DNA from: Purshia tridentata
Taxonomy: Eukaryota > Streptophyta > Magnoliopsida > Rosales > Rosaceae
NCBI GenBank assembly: GCA_003254885.1
Contig: QANT01000760.1
Span: forward strand, 1-64,000
DNA: 64,000 nucleotides
Direction: 5' to 3'
Every line of letters begins with the position of its first letter. Position 1 is the stretch's first letter. Position numbers and translations under genes: made by a program. Positions 1 through 11,459 of this stretch are shown here, one piece after another. Below the pieces are notes generated by a model that worked only from the letters and a program-made list of their open reading frames with translations, was not told the DNA's origin and searched no databases.

Positions 1-65
1 AATTGAACCCATACACACCAAGATCTATGTATGTTATTTTGCATACATCATACTTATTAGACATA

Positions 66-298
66 GGGGCAGGCTATTTTGACCACTCTCCATTACTTAG
101 TTGACCACCCTTGAGATATTAGACAATAGTTTACCAAAATGTTTGTATTATTTCAATAGACTATTATTGAATAGTACAAATATATAAAAGAATTCAGTAG
201 TTGGCCACCAAAATAATACAAAAATTTTGGTAGACTATTATCGAATACCCTAAGGGTGGTTAACTCAATAATAGAGGGTGGTCGGAATAGCCTGGGCC
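66..298. mobile_element. MULE-like MITE with long terminal inverted repeats
   Basis: The 233-bp element has two ends that are reverse complements over about 90 bp. The left end begins GGGGCAGGCTATTTTGACCA and the right end read backwards begins GGCCCAGGCTATTCCGACCA, with further matches through the accTaccaaaat-type stretch. It is flanked by near-identical 9-bp direct repeats, TTAGACATA (57-65) and TTAGCCATA (299-307). A 9-bp target duplication with long inverted ends is typical of Mutator-like elements. No coding capacity is seen, so it is non-autonomous. Confidence 0.75.
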
Positions 299-307
299 TT
301 AGCCATA

Positions 308-1643
308 TCATATTAACATTATTATTATTATTATATGAATATTTTGACCAACCCAAATTTAATGGTCCAAATCAATTTCTTCCCTATTAATACTCAAGCC
401 CAAATCAGTCTTCTTCTCCCAATACTAGACTCTTTGTTTGCAAACTAAAAGATAATACCAAAAGACACCCATGGATGGAATTAAACAAAATTTGACCTGA
501 CTTTGCCTAGGGTTATTAAACTTTAAACAAATTATATTTAACCTAAACTTTGAACCACATAGAAGAATCAATTTGTGCTCTAGCACTTTCTTTTGGTATA
601 TAATTGTAAATTTTTGCCAAACATCCCTTAAAAACTCACAACATAAACCAACACAATCTCCAAGTCCGAGATGGTTTACAATTAACAAAGGCTTTAATTC
701 AACTAGTGTCCTAATCAACAAGCGCATCAGCTGCATAATTTGCTTTCATGAATAAGACATGGTGTTATCTAAACTTCACATGACTGGTTTATTTTCTTAT
801 TTGGACTTTGGGTTTTTCTCAGTAATTGACTGATTGGATAGCAACACACATACATTTTGGCGTGGATAAGTGGAATTCAATTATATAAATTATATATCTT
901 CTCTAATCCAGTTCCCAAACTTCAACAAAACCTTATTATTAGGATTTTATTAACTCCAAATTTTCAACTCCATCTCCAATAAATTAATCTCAAATCTGCT
1001 TCTTAAACTTCACCCATTTCTTTGTTAAAGAAAAATAAACGATACCCAATTCCCATTTTATTGGTTTTGTTTGTTTTTTCCTTGTTAGGGTCAAGTTTTC
1101 CTTGTCTACAACTAAAAGATGCCAACAGTGACACTTATGTCATTGTACATGGCAAAACAATATCAATAAATTGTCTGTGCAAAGAATTAAAAAATAAAAA
1201 CAAGTCAACCCAAAATTGGTATTTTAGTATTTATAATAACAAAGCAAGTGATACTTGGCCAAAAAAAAAAAATTAACAAAGCTAGTGATAAAAAAAAAAA
1301 AAAAGATAGTACTTGGGTCACCCACATATAACCAAGGTCACTCCCCCTTTTAAAATCACAATTTCAGTAATGACAGTGCATGAACAAAACCGTTCACTTT
1401 TTAGATCATTTATTAAAGATCATTTCTATAAAAACTTAAATTAATCGAAAATCATTTGATTATATAATTATTGTCGTTTAAAAAGGAAAAATCGATAATT
1501 TTCTATTAAAAAATGATTTTTGGACTAAATTGTTGATTTTTTTTCTATTTAATCAACAATAATTATATAACCAACATATTTTTTTTACAAAGATAATTAA
1601 TAATAAGTGACTTAAAAGTAAATAATTTCAAACATATATTGAT
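308..1643. other. Intergenic AT-rich DNA
   Basis: No gene is supported here. On the minus strand around 714-751 a short stretch reads ANYAADALVD, which resembles the C-terminal end of an RNase H-like retrotransposon domain. It hits a stop at once and the following frame is broken, so at most it is a very old remnant. Confidence 0.4.
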
Positions 1644-2027
1644 TAGGGATGGCAATTATCCCCGTCCCCGCTAAGCCCGGTGGGGCCCCGCCTCGATTAA
1701 GCGGGTATAGTAATACCACCCCCGCCCCGCGGGGCCCCGTATACCCGTTTAACTTAATAAATATATTATATAATATTAATTTTATAATTATATTTTAATT
1801 TTATGTTATAATTTTTATTGTTCATATGAATTTAATAGTGTTATAATCTAATTTAATGATGTTTTAATGTAATATGTGTATGTTAATATATTTTATCTAT
1901 ATTATATTATATATTTGTGTTGATTTAGTATTATTTAATAAAAAAAGAGATATGGGGCCCCGCATACCCGACGGGGCGGGGATGGTATTGGCAAACCTGG
2001 CTCCGCCCCGCCCCGTTGCCATCCCTA
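1644..2027. mobile_element. hAT-type MITE with exact 8-bp target duplication
   Basis: The 384-bp element starts TAGGGATGGCAA and ends with its exact reverse complement TTGCCATCCCTA. Flanking sequences at 1636-1643 and 2028-2035 are identical (ATATTGAT), an 8-bp target site duplication as made by hAT transposases. Subterminal parts are very GC-rich (runs of CCCCG/CGGGG on both sides) around an AT-rich core. It encodes no transposase. The exact 12-bp ends and exact duplication suggest a fairly recent insertion. Confidence 0.85.
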
Positions 2028-3894
2028 ATATTGATATTGTTGAAATTACAATATTGGGTGGAGTGATTTTAGAATACCACAAGAAGTGACCCAAACAAAA
2101 TCCTAAAAGGACAGTAGGATAGGAATTGTGTCAAATTTGTTTATGCGACAATTTAGGTTGATATATGAACCTAAATTATAATCTTCGTGAAAAATGAGAA
2201 TCCCATTTCAGCCTTAGGACTGGTTTTTTTTTTTTAATATATCGAAAATATGAACAAAAGAAACACTGTTACATAATTAATCTTTTCTTATTGGAAAATA
2301 TTTGTTTGTGAGACAATGAAAAGTTATAAGATGTTTACGTTGCAAACAATGTTTTATTGGAAGACAATCACACGTTATGAACAACATTCAACAAATGATT
2401 TTATTGGGAGACTAATCACATGTTTACATTGAAATACTGTTTGTGAATCACAGCACTGAATCTAAACAAAATTCAACAAATGATCTATTATTATTATTTT
2501 TGGGTGGGATATTCAACAAATAGTTTAAATTTACATTATAATGGTATTAATAAATAAACTAACCAATCTAATAAGAAATATTTTCATTTAGTTAGAAATT
2601 TTCATATTTCAAACTATTGGTAAGTGTGTGTAAAATCAGTAAAGAAAAAAATAGTTTAAATTTACATTATAATGGTATTAATAAATAAACTATACAATCT
2701 AATAAGAAATATTTTCATTTAGTTAGAAATTTTCAAATTTCAAACTATTGGTAAGTGTGTGTAAAATCCGTAAAGAAAAAAACCCTCATCTGATAAGTGT
2801 GATAAACATTATCCATCATCGTGAATGGAAAGAAGAAAATTGAAAGAATTCAAAAAAAGAAAAAAAAAGGAAATAGAATAAGTGAGAGAGTGTGAACGGC
2901 GACAGCGAGGCATGAAAATCCGGTCCGTGCTATTGGCTGATAAAATAAAACACGTTTTTATACATTTTCATGAACAGTCAACAATTTGCGCACAGACCGC
3001 ATAAACCCAAAACCAAAAAAAATAAAAAATAAAATAAAAAATCTTAACAACCTGATTCGTTTATTAGTTGACTTGCCACAATGTCATACTGGTGTCAGTG
3101 ACAAATATCAGTTAGTGCCATTCACTGAGCAACGACAGTGAATTGAATTTTTGGTGTGATATATTCAAGTACAGCGTGAGGTCACTCAGAGAGGGACAGA
3201 GAGAGAGAGCCTCACTACTACTACCATGTACAAATGGCGAGCTACTCTGCCTCACCTATGTGATCATTTTTTACAGCTCCCATTAAATGAAGCTCACTTT
3301 TGTTTTAATACCAGACCTTCATTTAATGAAGCACAATTTTAATGGCTAAATTTAATTCTAAGGAATTTAAAAGAACAACTTCAACAGACAGTAAGTAAAC
3401 ATTAACTACCATCGAACCAATTTGTCACTCTAGTAACATTTTAAATATTGTTAATTTAGAAATATGGTTAAAATTTATGATTTAACACTATTACCATTGT
3501 ACCAGGGTATTCTAGAAGGTGGTTATTTATTGGTGACATAGCAAAATAGTGAAAGAATAGTGGAGTGAGGTTGGGGAGGTACAGGTGATGTAATGTAGTT
3601 GGCAGTACTTGGGCGTTGCGTTACGGTGTTTTGAAGGGCAACACCGTAATTTCATGAAGCAGCAATTAGGCGATAACAATTAATAACGGGGCACCCCAAA
3701 ATATCCCTCATCCAGTAGTACCCCTCGGGTTTTGGTTGCGTGCCCGTTCTCCGACCCCAAGACGAAGACGGCACTCACACACATACACACATACAGAGCC
3801 TGAGAGAGAGAGAGAGACACTGAACAATCAGACAAACACACACTCACAGACAGTTTGCAATTTCGCACTGAAAATCAAATCCCTAAACCCCAAA
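2028..3894 (+). other. Upstream region of the ARF17-like gene
   Basis: No gene is seen. A tandem duplication occupies 2521-2782. Short GA-rich tracts occur near 3190-3215 and 3800-3820. The last few hundred bases probably hold the ARF promoter and 5' UTR. A reading frame open from 3736 joins the ARF frame but has no ATG before 3895, so it is leader sequence. Confidence 0.5.
2521..2782. repeat. Tandem duplication, period 131 bp, two copies
   Basis: Sequence beginning TAGTTTAAATTTACATTATA at 2521 recurs at 2652 and remains nearly identical to the A-rich ends (...GTAAAATCAGTAAAG and ...GTAAAATCCGTAAAG). Only a few substitutions separate the copies, so the duplication is recent. It is non-coding. 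Confidence 0.85.
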
Positions 3895-6788
3895 ATGCCT
3901 CCCCCTCTTCACTCTCATCACTCTCACTCTCACTCTCACTCTCATCGGCTCGGCCCAGTCGACCCCAAAATCTGGCGCGCCTGCGCCGGAAACTGCGTCA
4001 ACATCCCCACCCTCCATTCTAGGGTTTACTACTTCCCCCAAGGCCACCTCGAGCAATCATCCTCTGCCTCACCCGCTCCTTTCCTTCTCTCTCCTCGCCT
4101 CCTCTCCAAGCCTCTCATTCTCTGCCGCATCTCCGCCGTCCACTTTCTCGCCGATCCCGCAACCGACGAGGTCTTCGCCAAGCTCCTCCTCCACCCCATC
4201 CCCCCGGTCCCCCACTACGACCTCAACGACAACTACGACGACCAAGACGACCCCGAACGACACGACGACAAGGTCGTTTCGTTCGCCAAAATCCTCACCC
4301 CTTCCGACGCCAACAATGGCGGTGGCTTCTCGGTCCCGAGGTTCTGCGCCGACTCTATCTTCCCGCCGCTCAACTACCAGGCCGAGCCGCCGGTCCAGAC
4401 GCTCTCCGTCGTCGACTTGCACGGCGTCGTTTGGGACTTCCGGCACATCTACCGGGGCACGCCGAGGCGGCACCTGCTCACCACCGGCTGGAGCAAGTTC
4501 GTCAACCACAAGATGCTCGTTGCCGGCGACTCCGTCGTCTTCATGCGCAACTCCCGAGGGGAGATGTTCGTCGGGGTCCGCCGCGCCGTCAGGTCCACCG
4601 CCGACTGCGCAGCCAGGTGGAGCTCTCACATTGGTGGCTGCGGCGGGACGACTACGACGACGATGAGGCTGAAGACGGAGGATCAGGAAGGCTCTGGAAG
4701 AGGAGAAGGGTTTAAGGGGCGGCTTTCAGTGGAGGCCGTGGTAGAGGCTGCTGAGCTGGCGGCACAGGACATGCCGTTCGAGGTGGTGTATTATCCGAAA
4801 GCCGGGTGGTCCGACTTTGTGGTGAAGGCGGAGGTGGTGGAGAAGGCCTTGAAGGTGTTTTGGACGGCCGGGTTGAGAGTGAAGATGGCCATGGAGACCG
4901 AGGACTCGTCCCGCATGACTTGGTTTCAGGGCACCTTGTCCATGGTCTCGGTTCCGGACAATGGGCCTTGGCAGGGCTCCCCATGGCGCATGCTTCAGGT
5001 ATTTACTCCTCAGCTTTTGGTCTCCTACTTGTTTTCTCTTCTCTGATTGAATTTGAGGTGCTGAAGCTTGATATTGAGCAACGGACTAAGTGAAGCTGAA
5101 TATAGTTTGGATGTTGAACCCATTATTTTCATTGATTTACTGACAATTCTAGTAGCTGCTTGCGCCTTGCTTAGACTGATTTTGTTGAGGGCCTTCCCTT
5201 GTGGGTTGTTTTAACTTCTCAACAATGTAGGCTTGAGACTCATTTTGTTGTTTATGTGGAATATTTTCCCATGATTTAGATCCAATTGAGTGTAGTTTTG
5301 TGTACATGTTGCTATCTGCAGGGTGCTAACCCACCCTTTCTGAATTCGGGAGCATCTCGAGGTACATAATATTTGTGGAAATGCATCAGGAATTAGATAT
5401 GGTATAGAAGTTGGAACAAACATGTTAGTCCCAGAAGATACTACCACGGTTGCTTGTCATTTTATTTCTTCTCTTTCTTGTCGCCGTGAAGGCAATGTCT
5501 GGATGATATTGCCGTTGAATATTATTCCTGTAGATTTGCTTGGATTGATGAGAATAGTTTATTTTTGGTAAAGCAATTCACCCTTGAATTGTGCTATATG
5601 CTGTTTCTTTTAAATTACTTAGAATAGGTTAGGCTAATTTAACTTGTATGTAAATTGTTGGAGTACAAGTTGAAATGAAAGAGCAGTTGATCCATAGTTC
5701 CGTTGAGGAGGATGCATGGTTAATTTATATCAAATGACACCAACTTTTCTCTAGCCTTGCTTTTTGTCCACATTACTTAATATCAATTATGTTATGTTTG
5801 ATTAAAATATGCTTTTTGGTGTTACCAAACTTACTGTTGTGAAAAGAAATTGCCATGTCTGGATAATTTGATTCAGGTTGTGCCGTTGTGGATTGTTTAT
5901 TAACTAGAATTGTGGTATTTATATAATATTAAAATTTTCTACATTTTGTTGTATTCTGAATTTATTGCATTTAGCACATTTTATTTTTCTTTTCTTTCCA
6001 CTGTTGACTGATGTTAAGTTCTATAGTTCTTTCCAAGCAATAAGTTCAAATAATTAATGACCTCTATATTTTAGGTTACCTGGGATGAACCTGAAGTTCT
6101 GCATAATGCTAAGAGGGTGAGCCCATGGCAAGTTGACTTTCTTGCATCAACACCTTCGCTTCATACCGCATTCCCCCCAGCAAAGAGATTCAGAGCTCCT
6201 CTGAGTCCTGGGCTGCTGACCAATGGAGAGGAAGAACTCTTCTTTCGTATGTCAGGAGCAACTAATTCAACAATGGGGCAATTTAGTGCATCCTTGTTGG
6301 ACTATAACACTTTTCCTGCTGGCATGCAGGGAGCCAGGCAAGATCTAATCTGTGTATCCAATTTATCTCACATGTTAAATGAAAATGCTCCTCAGATGTG
6401 CACTTATAATTCCTTTGGAAACATCATGGTGCCAAATTTGAAGAGGGTGTCTACTGAGTTGAACATTGGCAGTTCACAGTCTGATGAATTATCACCAGAT
6501 AGCCAGAGTAGTGTGCATTCCTTTGGCGTGGAACTTGATGGAAACCGGTACTGCAACTCAACAAAGGTTGGCAGAAGTTCTTTTCAACTGTTTGGTAAGA
6601 TTATTCATATGAAACAGCCTGTTGAAGGTGGTTTTGATGATGTCGGTTGCACTGATGATGATGGCAACAAAGTGTACAATAGAACTGAAGCTGTGGACAA
6701 CCAACTTGATCTGTCTTATACCAAACTGCTTGAAAGGCCTTATGTTCAATGTCAAAGAGCCTCAGTTGTTGAAGCTTGTTCTTTGTGA
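3895..6788 (+). CDS. ARF17: Auxin response factor, ARF17 type
   Basis: The coding exons are 3895-4998 and 6075-6788, phase 0, giving 605 aa. The protein is a nuclear DNA-binding factor acting on auxin response elements. Residues about 127-231 form the B3 domain (starting [14 protein letters not shown], with [14 protein letters not shown]). Residues about 278-395 form the ARF-specific domain ([20 protein letters not shown], then [20 protein letters not shown] across the intron). The C-terminus stops after a short variable region with no PB1 (Aux/IAA-interaction) domain, the hallmark of the ARF17 subgroup; known ARF17 proteins are of similar size. A His/Ser repeat near the N-terminus comes from a CTCTCA microsatellite. 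ATG 3895 is the first ATG in the open frame. Exon 1 is much more GC-rich than exon 2. Exon 2 carries a miR160 site. Distinction from ARF10/16 rests on the missing PB1 and high similarity to the ARF17 pattern. Confidence 0.93.
5083..5815. repeat. ARF17 intron block, copy 1 (A1) of a segmental duplication
   Basis: This part of the ARF17 intron matches 11456-12147 at high identity over several hundred bases, in the same orientation. Copy 2 lacks about 43 bp present here (around 5347-5390). Similarity ends abruptly near 5815. Confidence 0.9.
6320..6340 (+). promoter_or_regulatory. miR160 target site
   Basis: The 21-nt stretch TGGCATGCAGGGAGCCAGGC plus A is complementary to the conserved plant miR160 over its whole length, with one G:U wobble. 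It lies in frame in ARF exon 2 and encodes AGMQGARQ, as known for ARF10/16/17. It predicts post-transcriptional cleavage of the ARF mRNA near the middle of the site. Confidence 0.95.
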
Positions 6789-8100
6789 ACTACTGGTGGC
6801 AGCTACATTATCCAGTTAAGTTGCTGTACAGGTAATCTCATCTGACTGAATTGAATTGTGTTGTTGAATTGAATCATATGATGAGATCTGTGGATGCCTG
6901 TTTGCTGACAAATTCAGTACACTTAATTGTTCTTGTAATTTGATTTCCCAGTTTGGCTTACTTATCAACATGTATCTTTTGATCAATTTTATACTTGACA
7001 TGCTACAGTTGTGCAATCATGAGTTTTGAAGCCTTATTCCTTTTGTTTGGATTTACATGTATAAATCCTGTTTTTCCACTCCCTTGGGCAATTCTATGTA
7101 CCTAAATATTACTTATGTAGCTTTAACCCTATTTACACTCTTATGATATCTGTAGACTGTATGTTATGCCAAACAATTTTCTTTCCCAATTTCAGATTGT
7201 CTTGTGTTTAGTATGATAACATAAAATGGATCTACATCATCTGGCCATTTTATTAATTCAGAGAACTACTTGTTTGTTAGATTTTCTTGAATACAGTGTT
7301 CAAGATTGGAAATCTAGTAAAATGAATTTTTGCCTACACGTCTTTTTGCAACATGAGGTAAAATGCTGGATCCTTTATGGTGTCATTTTTTGTCTTGCAT
7401 ATAGCTAACTATCATATTTAATAAAATTATTTATTTAATATTAACCCCATTGTGGGATAATTGCAACATTGTCTAGAGCCTGTAACATCCGACCGACTGA
7501 AGTGATTTGAACATCTTGTTCATTACTATGCATAGAAACTAAGTTATGGCATCTTTTGTAGCAAATGGTTGAGTTATGTGTAGTCCTTGCTAGCTAACTA
7601 TTTCAGAACTCAAAAAGGTCTGATATTCATTAGATGACTTAAATGTCTTGTTTGTAAAGGTTTTGAGAACTGGCTTGCATAAAAGATAAAAAAGTGAATT
7701 GAAGTTGATTGAGTGCTGTGGGAGTTATAGACTTATAGTTATGGTTTCTGACAGCCTTTTGTAAACCAGGGATTTTTACGGGTTACAGGTGGTTCAACCT
7801 GAAGCTAGGTTCATTATTCATCCTCATGTGTGAATCATTGTTGACATTAATGTTAAAAACACCTATTATATGTGGAGCAAAATAAAATATCGAGTATGAA
7901 ACAGATACTGCTTATCTGTGATTGTGTGTTCATATTGATATTGAACAGGAGATTATGAAGTGAATTTCATTATCACCATGCTTTGCATAATACTCTCTGT
8001 TCTGTATTTGTTTGCAGGCACTCAGGCCGTGGCAGGAAGCTGACTAGTACTCTGACCTTTGCAGTAGTTGTGTGTGTATTCTGGTTTGTTTAGTTTGAGG
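6789..8100 (+). other. ARF17 3' UTR with a probable intron
   Basis: After the stop codon there is a good donor (ACAG|GTAATC, intron from 6832). A good acceptor (TATTTGTTTGCAG, ending 8017) is followed by non-coding sequence. The layout fits a spliced 3' UTR. Nothing else coding is seen in the interval. Confidence 0.4.
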
Positions 8101-8800
8101 TGTTGGATGTTGGAACAATCAGTAGACTTGGTTTTTGATGTTCAAAATTAAGTATTTAGATGTTAATGCTAGATGTTACATTATTATGCTTCAGATTACG
8201 TGTTCTATGTTTGTCTTGTGGGTTTATTTTGTTTATTTCACTGTTGGGAAGCTTGACTCTTTTTTCTAGCATTTATGAGAATTCAATTTATCGAGAGAGT
8301 TGATCTGATTGGATTGCTTTCTAGTAATGGATACTTGGATAGCATTTAGTTATTGAGTGGTGGATGTTTAGAAAACTTAAGCTGCATTGTTCACTTATAA
8401 TTTATGCTTTATTATGTTAAAAGAGTAAGCATTAAAACCGACTGGACCTTACTCTTTCACCTTCTTAACTAGAAATCAGCTTCACCTTGGCGTGTGGCTG
8501 CTCTTACCATGGACATTGTTTCTGTTGTTTCAAGAGTTTGACTAATTTCAGGTTCAACATACGACCCAGAAACCTAATTATTGAAACGTAACTAGGTTAA
8601 CTAATTCGTTGGCTTCCTTGGATTACTTGTTTCATAATTCTTGTATGTGACAAGTTGGGGGGTTCCATTTCATTGTAAGAGTAGGCTTTATAGTGTATGC
8701 CTCATGAAATAACTTTTCGCTCTTCCGTTTGACATCACATATCACTTAGTTTAATTTTTGATCTACTCAAATTATTAGCTGTTTTTGTCTGAAGTTTATT

Positions 8801-9034
8801 TGAAAAAAAACTTGCATGTCCCCGTTATAGGGACATTTTATATTTAATGGAAACTGACAAGTTTCTTTCCATTTATTTTGATATAAAAAAGAGTAAATTA
8901 AAAAAAGTTGAGGTACTATTAATCAAAATTCGAGAATGCGATTGTCATAGTGCTTTTTCTCTCCGCCCAATCTCTTACCTTTGGTTAGTCCAAGTAGTAA
9001 AGAGTGTGTGGGTCCTGCCCAACTATGGATTAAG
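8801..9034. repeat. ARF17 3'-flank block, copy 1 (B1)
   Basis: This block matches 12149-12446, again in the same orientation. Shared sequence includes TTGCATGTCCCCGTTA and TCTCTTACCTTTGGTTAGTC. In copy 2 the B block follows directly after the A block, so about 3 kb including ARF exon 2 is missing there. Confidence 0.88.
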
Positions 9035-9046
9035 ACATAAATGAAT

Positions 9047-9775
9047 TAATTAGAGAAATTAATCAAAAAGAAAAATGAATTAATTAGAGGGGAGAGGGAG
9101 GCTGTGTCCCCCTGGTCCCTATTTGGCTGCCACTGCACATAGTTGACTGTATATTGGTGGGATAATTATTTTGTATGGAAAATCCCTTTGCGGCTGAGCT
9201 CTACAGTGGAATCCTTCATGTTTCTGTAATTTAATTGCATGAAGAAATGAATCAGAACAGATAGCTGTGGATTTGTCAATTGGATTTGAATGAATGGAAT
9301 TGGAAATGCACTATAGGATGGTCAACGAATCAAACTTCTTCCACATTGATTCAATTCATTTGTAATTATCGGATAATGATAGGCATGGATGTCTCTCGTT
9401 CTCTATATATATAGTTATATACATACCCACACACACACACACACTTGCATCCAAACATTCTAGCTTTGAGTCTCTACATTAAGTGGTTTTGAGACTCCAA
9501 TTTGATAATGGGGAGCATGAACTTATGGCTATGTATTTTTCTGGTTTTGCTTTGCTTTCCAGGTAACGAAGCTCGGGTTCCTGGCTCGTCCTCAAACAAG
9601 GGCAGCCGGACAATAATGGAGACTGCTAATGGGGGCTGAAGGCCAGTATATATTGAGAGACAAGTCGGAAGGCATTTCGAGTCCAAGCGACGGAGTCCTG
9701 CTGGACCTCATCCATACCATCACTAGTAATAGTAAAGATGTACCTGGCCATAAAACTCAGAGCTGACTTACTTGC
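9047..9775. repeat. CLE-containing block, copy 1 (C1)
   Basis: This block is near-identical to 17053-17790, including about 450 bp upstream of the CLE start, the coding region and the 3' flank. In copy 1 it sits 12 bp after block B1. In copy 2 the GrpE gene and 4.6 kb lie between B and C. Confidence 0.9.
9508..9726 (+). pseudogene. CLE signalling-peptide gene, disabled copy
   Basis: It is the same gene as the intact CLE at 17528. The signal peptide (MGSMNLWLCIFLVLLCF) and the region through SRTIMETAN are intact. A 1-base loss (TGAAGTGCTG became TGGGGGCTG) then gives an early TGA after about 43 codons. A 4-base gain downstream returns the frame, and the CLE motif is still legible but changed: SPAGPHPYHH, with His in place of the conserved Asp. 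As it stands it cannot make the secreted peptide. Upstream sequence, including the TATA-like region near 9405-9420, is conserved with the intact copy, so it may still be transcribed. Confidence 0.88.
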
Positions 9776-11459
9776 CCATATAAATTATTGAGATAAATAC
9801 ATTATTGGTCTACGAATTTTACCATTTTTCTCAATTTAGTCTACTAATTAATTTTCGTACCACATTGGTCCATAAATTCAATTTTTCGGCTCAAGTTGGT
9901 CCTTTCTGTTACGTTTTACCCATTTGGCCGTTAAAATTTAGCATGTGCGCCTCATATGCCATTTTATAAGGGCAAATTGGTATTTTTGTCCCTTACTATA
10001 GTAATATAAATAAATTATAAAAAACAAAAAAAACTTTAAAATTCACAATCAAATTAAAAAAAACAAAACAAAACCTAAAGTAAAAAAAACCCACCCCTGG
10101 TACGAAACCTAGCACCTCTTCTTCTTCTTTATGTTATATTCTCTCATTTTTCTTCCTCTCCCACCAACCCCCACCCCTTGTACGAAACTCAGCTAGTTCC
10201 CTTTCTTTTTTTTTTCTCTCATCTATCTCTCTCCTCCTTCATCTCTCTCTCTCCCACTCTTTGATTGGGTTTTCTCATTTGTTTTTGGTTTAATTGTGGT
10301 GCACTTCCAAGAAGTGCTTTAAGTAGAATATTTCCATGGATTTTTTATCAAGTATGTTAATAATTTTTTTAATTCTTTTTGGGAAATTTGAAAATTTCTT
10401 TTGTTATCATACTGTTTTTGAGAACTCTGAAAATTTTCAATTCTTTTTTTGGGAAATCTGAAATATGTTCTTATACTAACAAGGTTCAGAAATCTGGAAT
10501 TTTTTTTTTTCTATAGCAATCAGACCACACAAGGCTCAAAAACAGAAATAGAAAGAGAGGGAAAGAGAGAGAAAGGCAAAGATTGGGAGAGAGAGGAAGA
10601 AAGAGAGAAAAAAAAAGGGAGAGAAAGAGAGGTAAAGAGAGAAAGAAAATGACAACGGTCTGGAACGGCCAGTGGTGAAAGAGGAAGCTGACGGTGTGGT
10701 GGGTTGCTTGGGGTTGGGGCTGCTGAGTTTTTTATTTTTGCTGGAGAGGCATGTTGCAGATGATTGGTTTCTTTTTAATTTTAACAGGGAGGGAATTGCA
10801 AATTGACAAGATGTGAAATATGATAGGGGTGTGTGAAATATGATTTACAGGGAAAGATGATTGGGGTGTGAGAAGAAGAAGAGGTGGGTCTGTTGGGGAT
10901 TTCATGTGGGTGTGGTTTCTTCAATTTTCTTTTGCAAAAGAATGGAGAATTGGGGAACAATGAAGATGAAAAAATGGGGAATTTATTTCTATTTTGATTT
11001 TGATTTTAAAATTTTACTATAGTAAGGGACGAAAATACCATTTTGCCCTCATAAAATGGCACATGGGGTGCACATGAGGGCTCTTAACGGCTAAATAGGC
11101 TAGATGTGACGGAAAGAACCAAGATAGGCTGAGAAATTGAATTCGTGGATTAATGAGAAATTGAATTCGTGGATTAATGTGGTACGAAAATTAATTAGTG
11201 GACAAAATTAAGAAAAATGGTAAAATTCGTGGACCAATGATGCATTTTTCTCTAAATTATTTATATGCCGCTTGGCCTTCCTCACATTTGTAAGTAAGCT
11301 CTGAGTTTTATGGCCAGGTACTACTTACTTACTAGTGATGGTATGGATCAGGTCCAGCAGGACTCCGTCTTGAAATGCCTTCCGACTTGTCTCTCAATAC
11401 TGGCCTTCAGTACTTCATTAGCAGTCTCCATTATTGTCCGGCTGCTCTTGTTTGAGGAC
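9588..11459. repeat. Long inverted repeat with CLE sequence in both arms
   Basis: The left arm (about 9588-10003) and right arm (about 11015-11459) are reverse complements of each other at roughly 85-90 percent by eye. The outer 150-190 bp of each arm is the 3' part of the CLE gene and its flank. The inner 220-240 bp is repeat sequence starting near CATATAAAT and reading TTGGTC(T/C)ACGAATTTTACC. The inner part alone resembles the long terminal inverted repeats of a non-autonomous foldback or MULE-like element. The right arm contains an extra 24-bp tandem duplication (GAGAAATTGAATTCGTGG... twice, 11130-11180). The loop of about 1 kb holds purine-rich low-complexity DNA (10540-10660). A transcript through it would fold into a hairpin. 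Confidence 0.85.
11329..11459 (-). pseudogene. CLE gene fragment, inverted, 3' half only
   Basis: Read on the minus strand this matches the intact CLE from the SSSNK region to the stop codon. The signal peptide and promoter are missing. An 8-base loss just before the CLE motif shifts the frame, so the dodecapeptide is not encoded. The fragment ends at 11456-11459, where GGAC is shared with the adjoining ARF17-intron copy, a microhomology breakpoint. It forms the outer part of the right arm of the inverted repeat. Confidence 0.88.

Noticed and set aside
425-736. 103-codon minus-strand frame
   Set aside because: It begins beside a faint RNase H-like end (ANYAADAL) in another frame, but the translated peptide itself has no recognisable domain.
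4069-4629. 186-codon open frame on the minus strand inside ARF exon 1
   Set aside because: It is antisense to the B3 domain in GC-rich DNA, where stop codons are rare, and has no family motif.
5211-5447. Open frame in the ARF17 intron, also found in the copy at 11706-11921
   Set aside because: Shared only because the DNA is duplicated. The two versions differ by frame-disrupting gaps, so there is no sign of coding selection.
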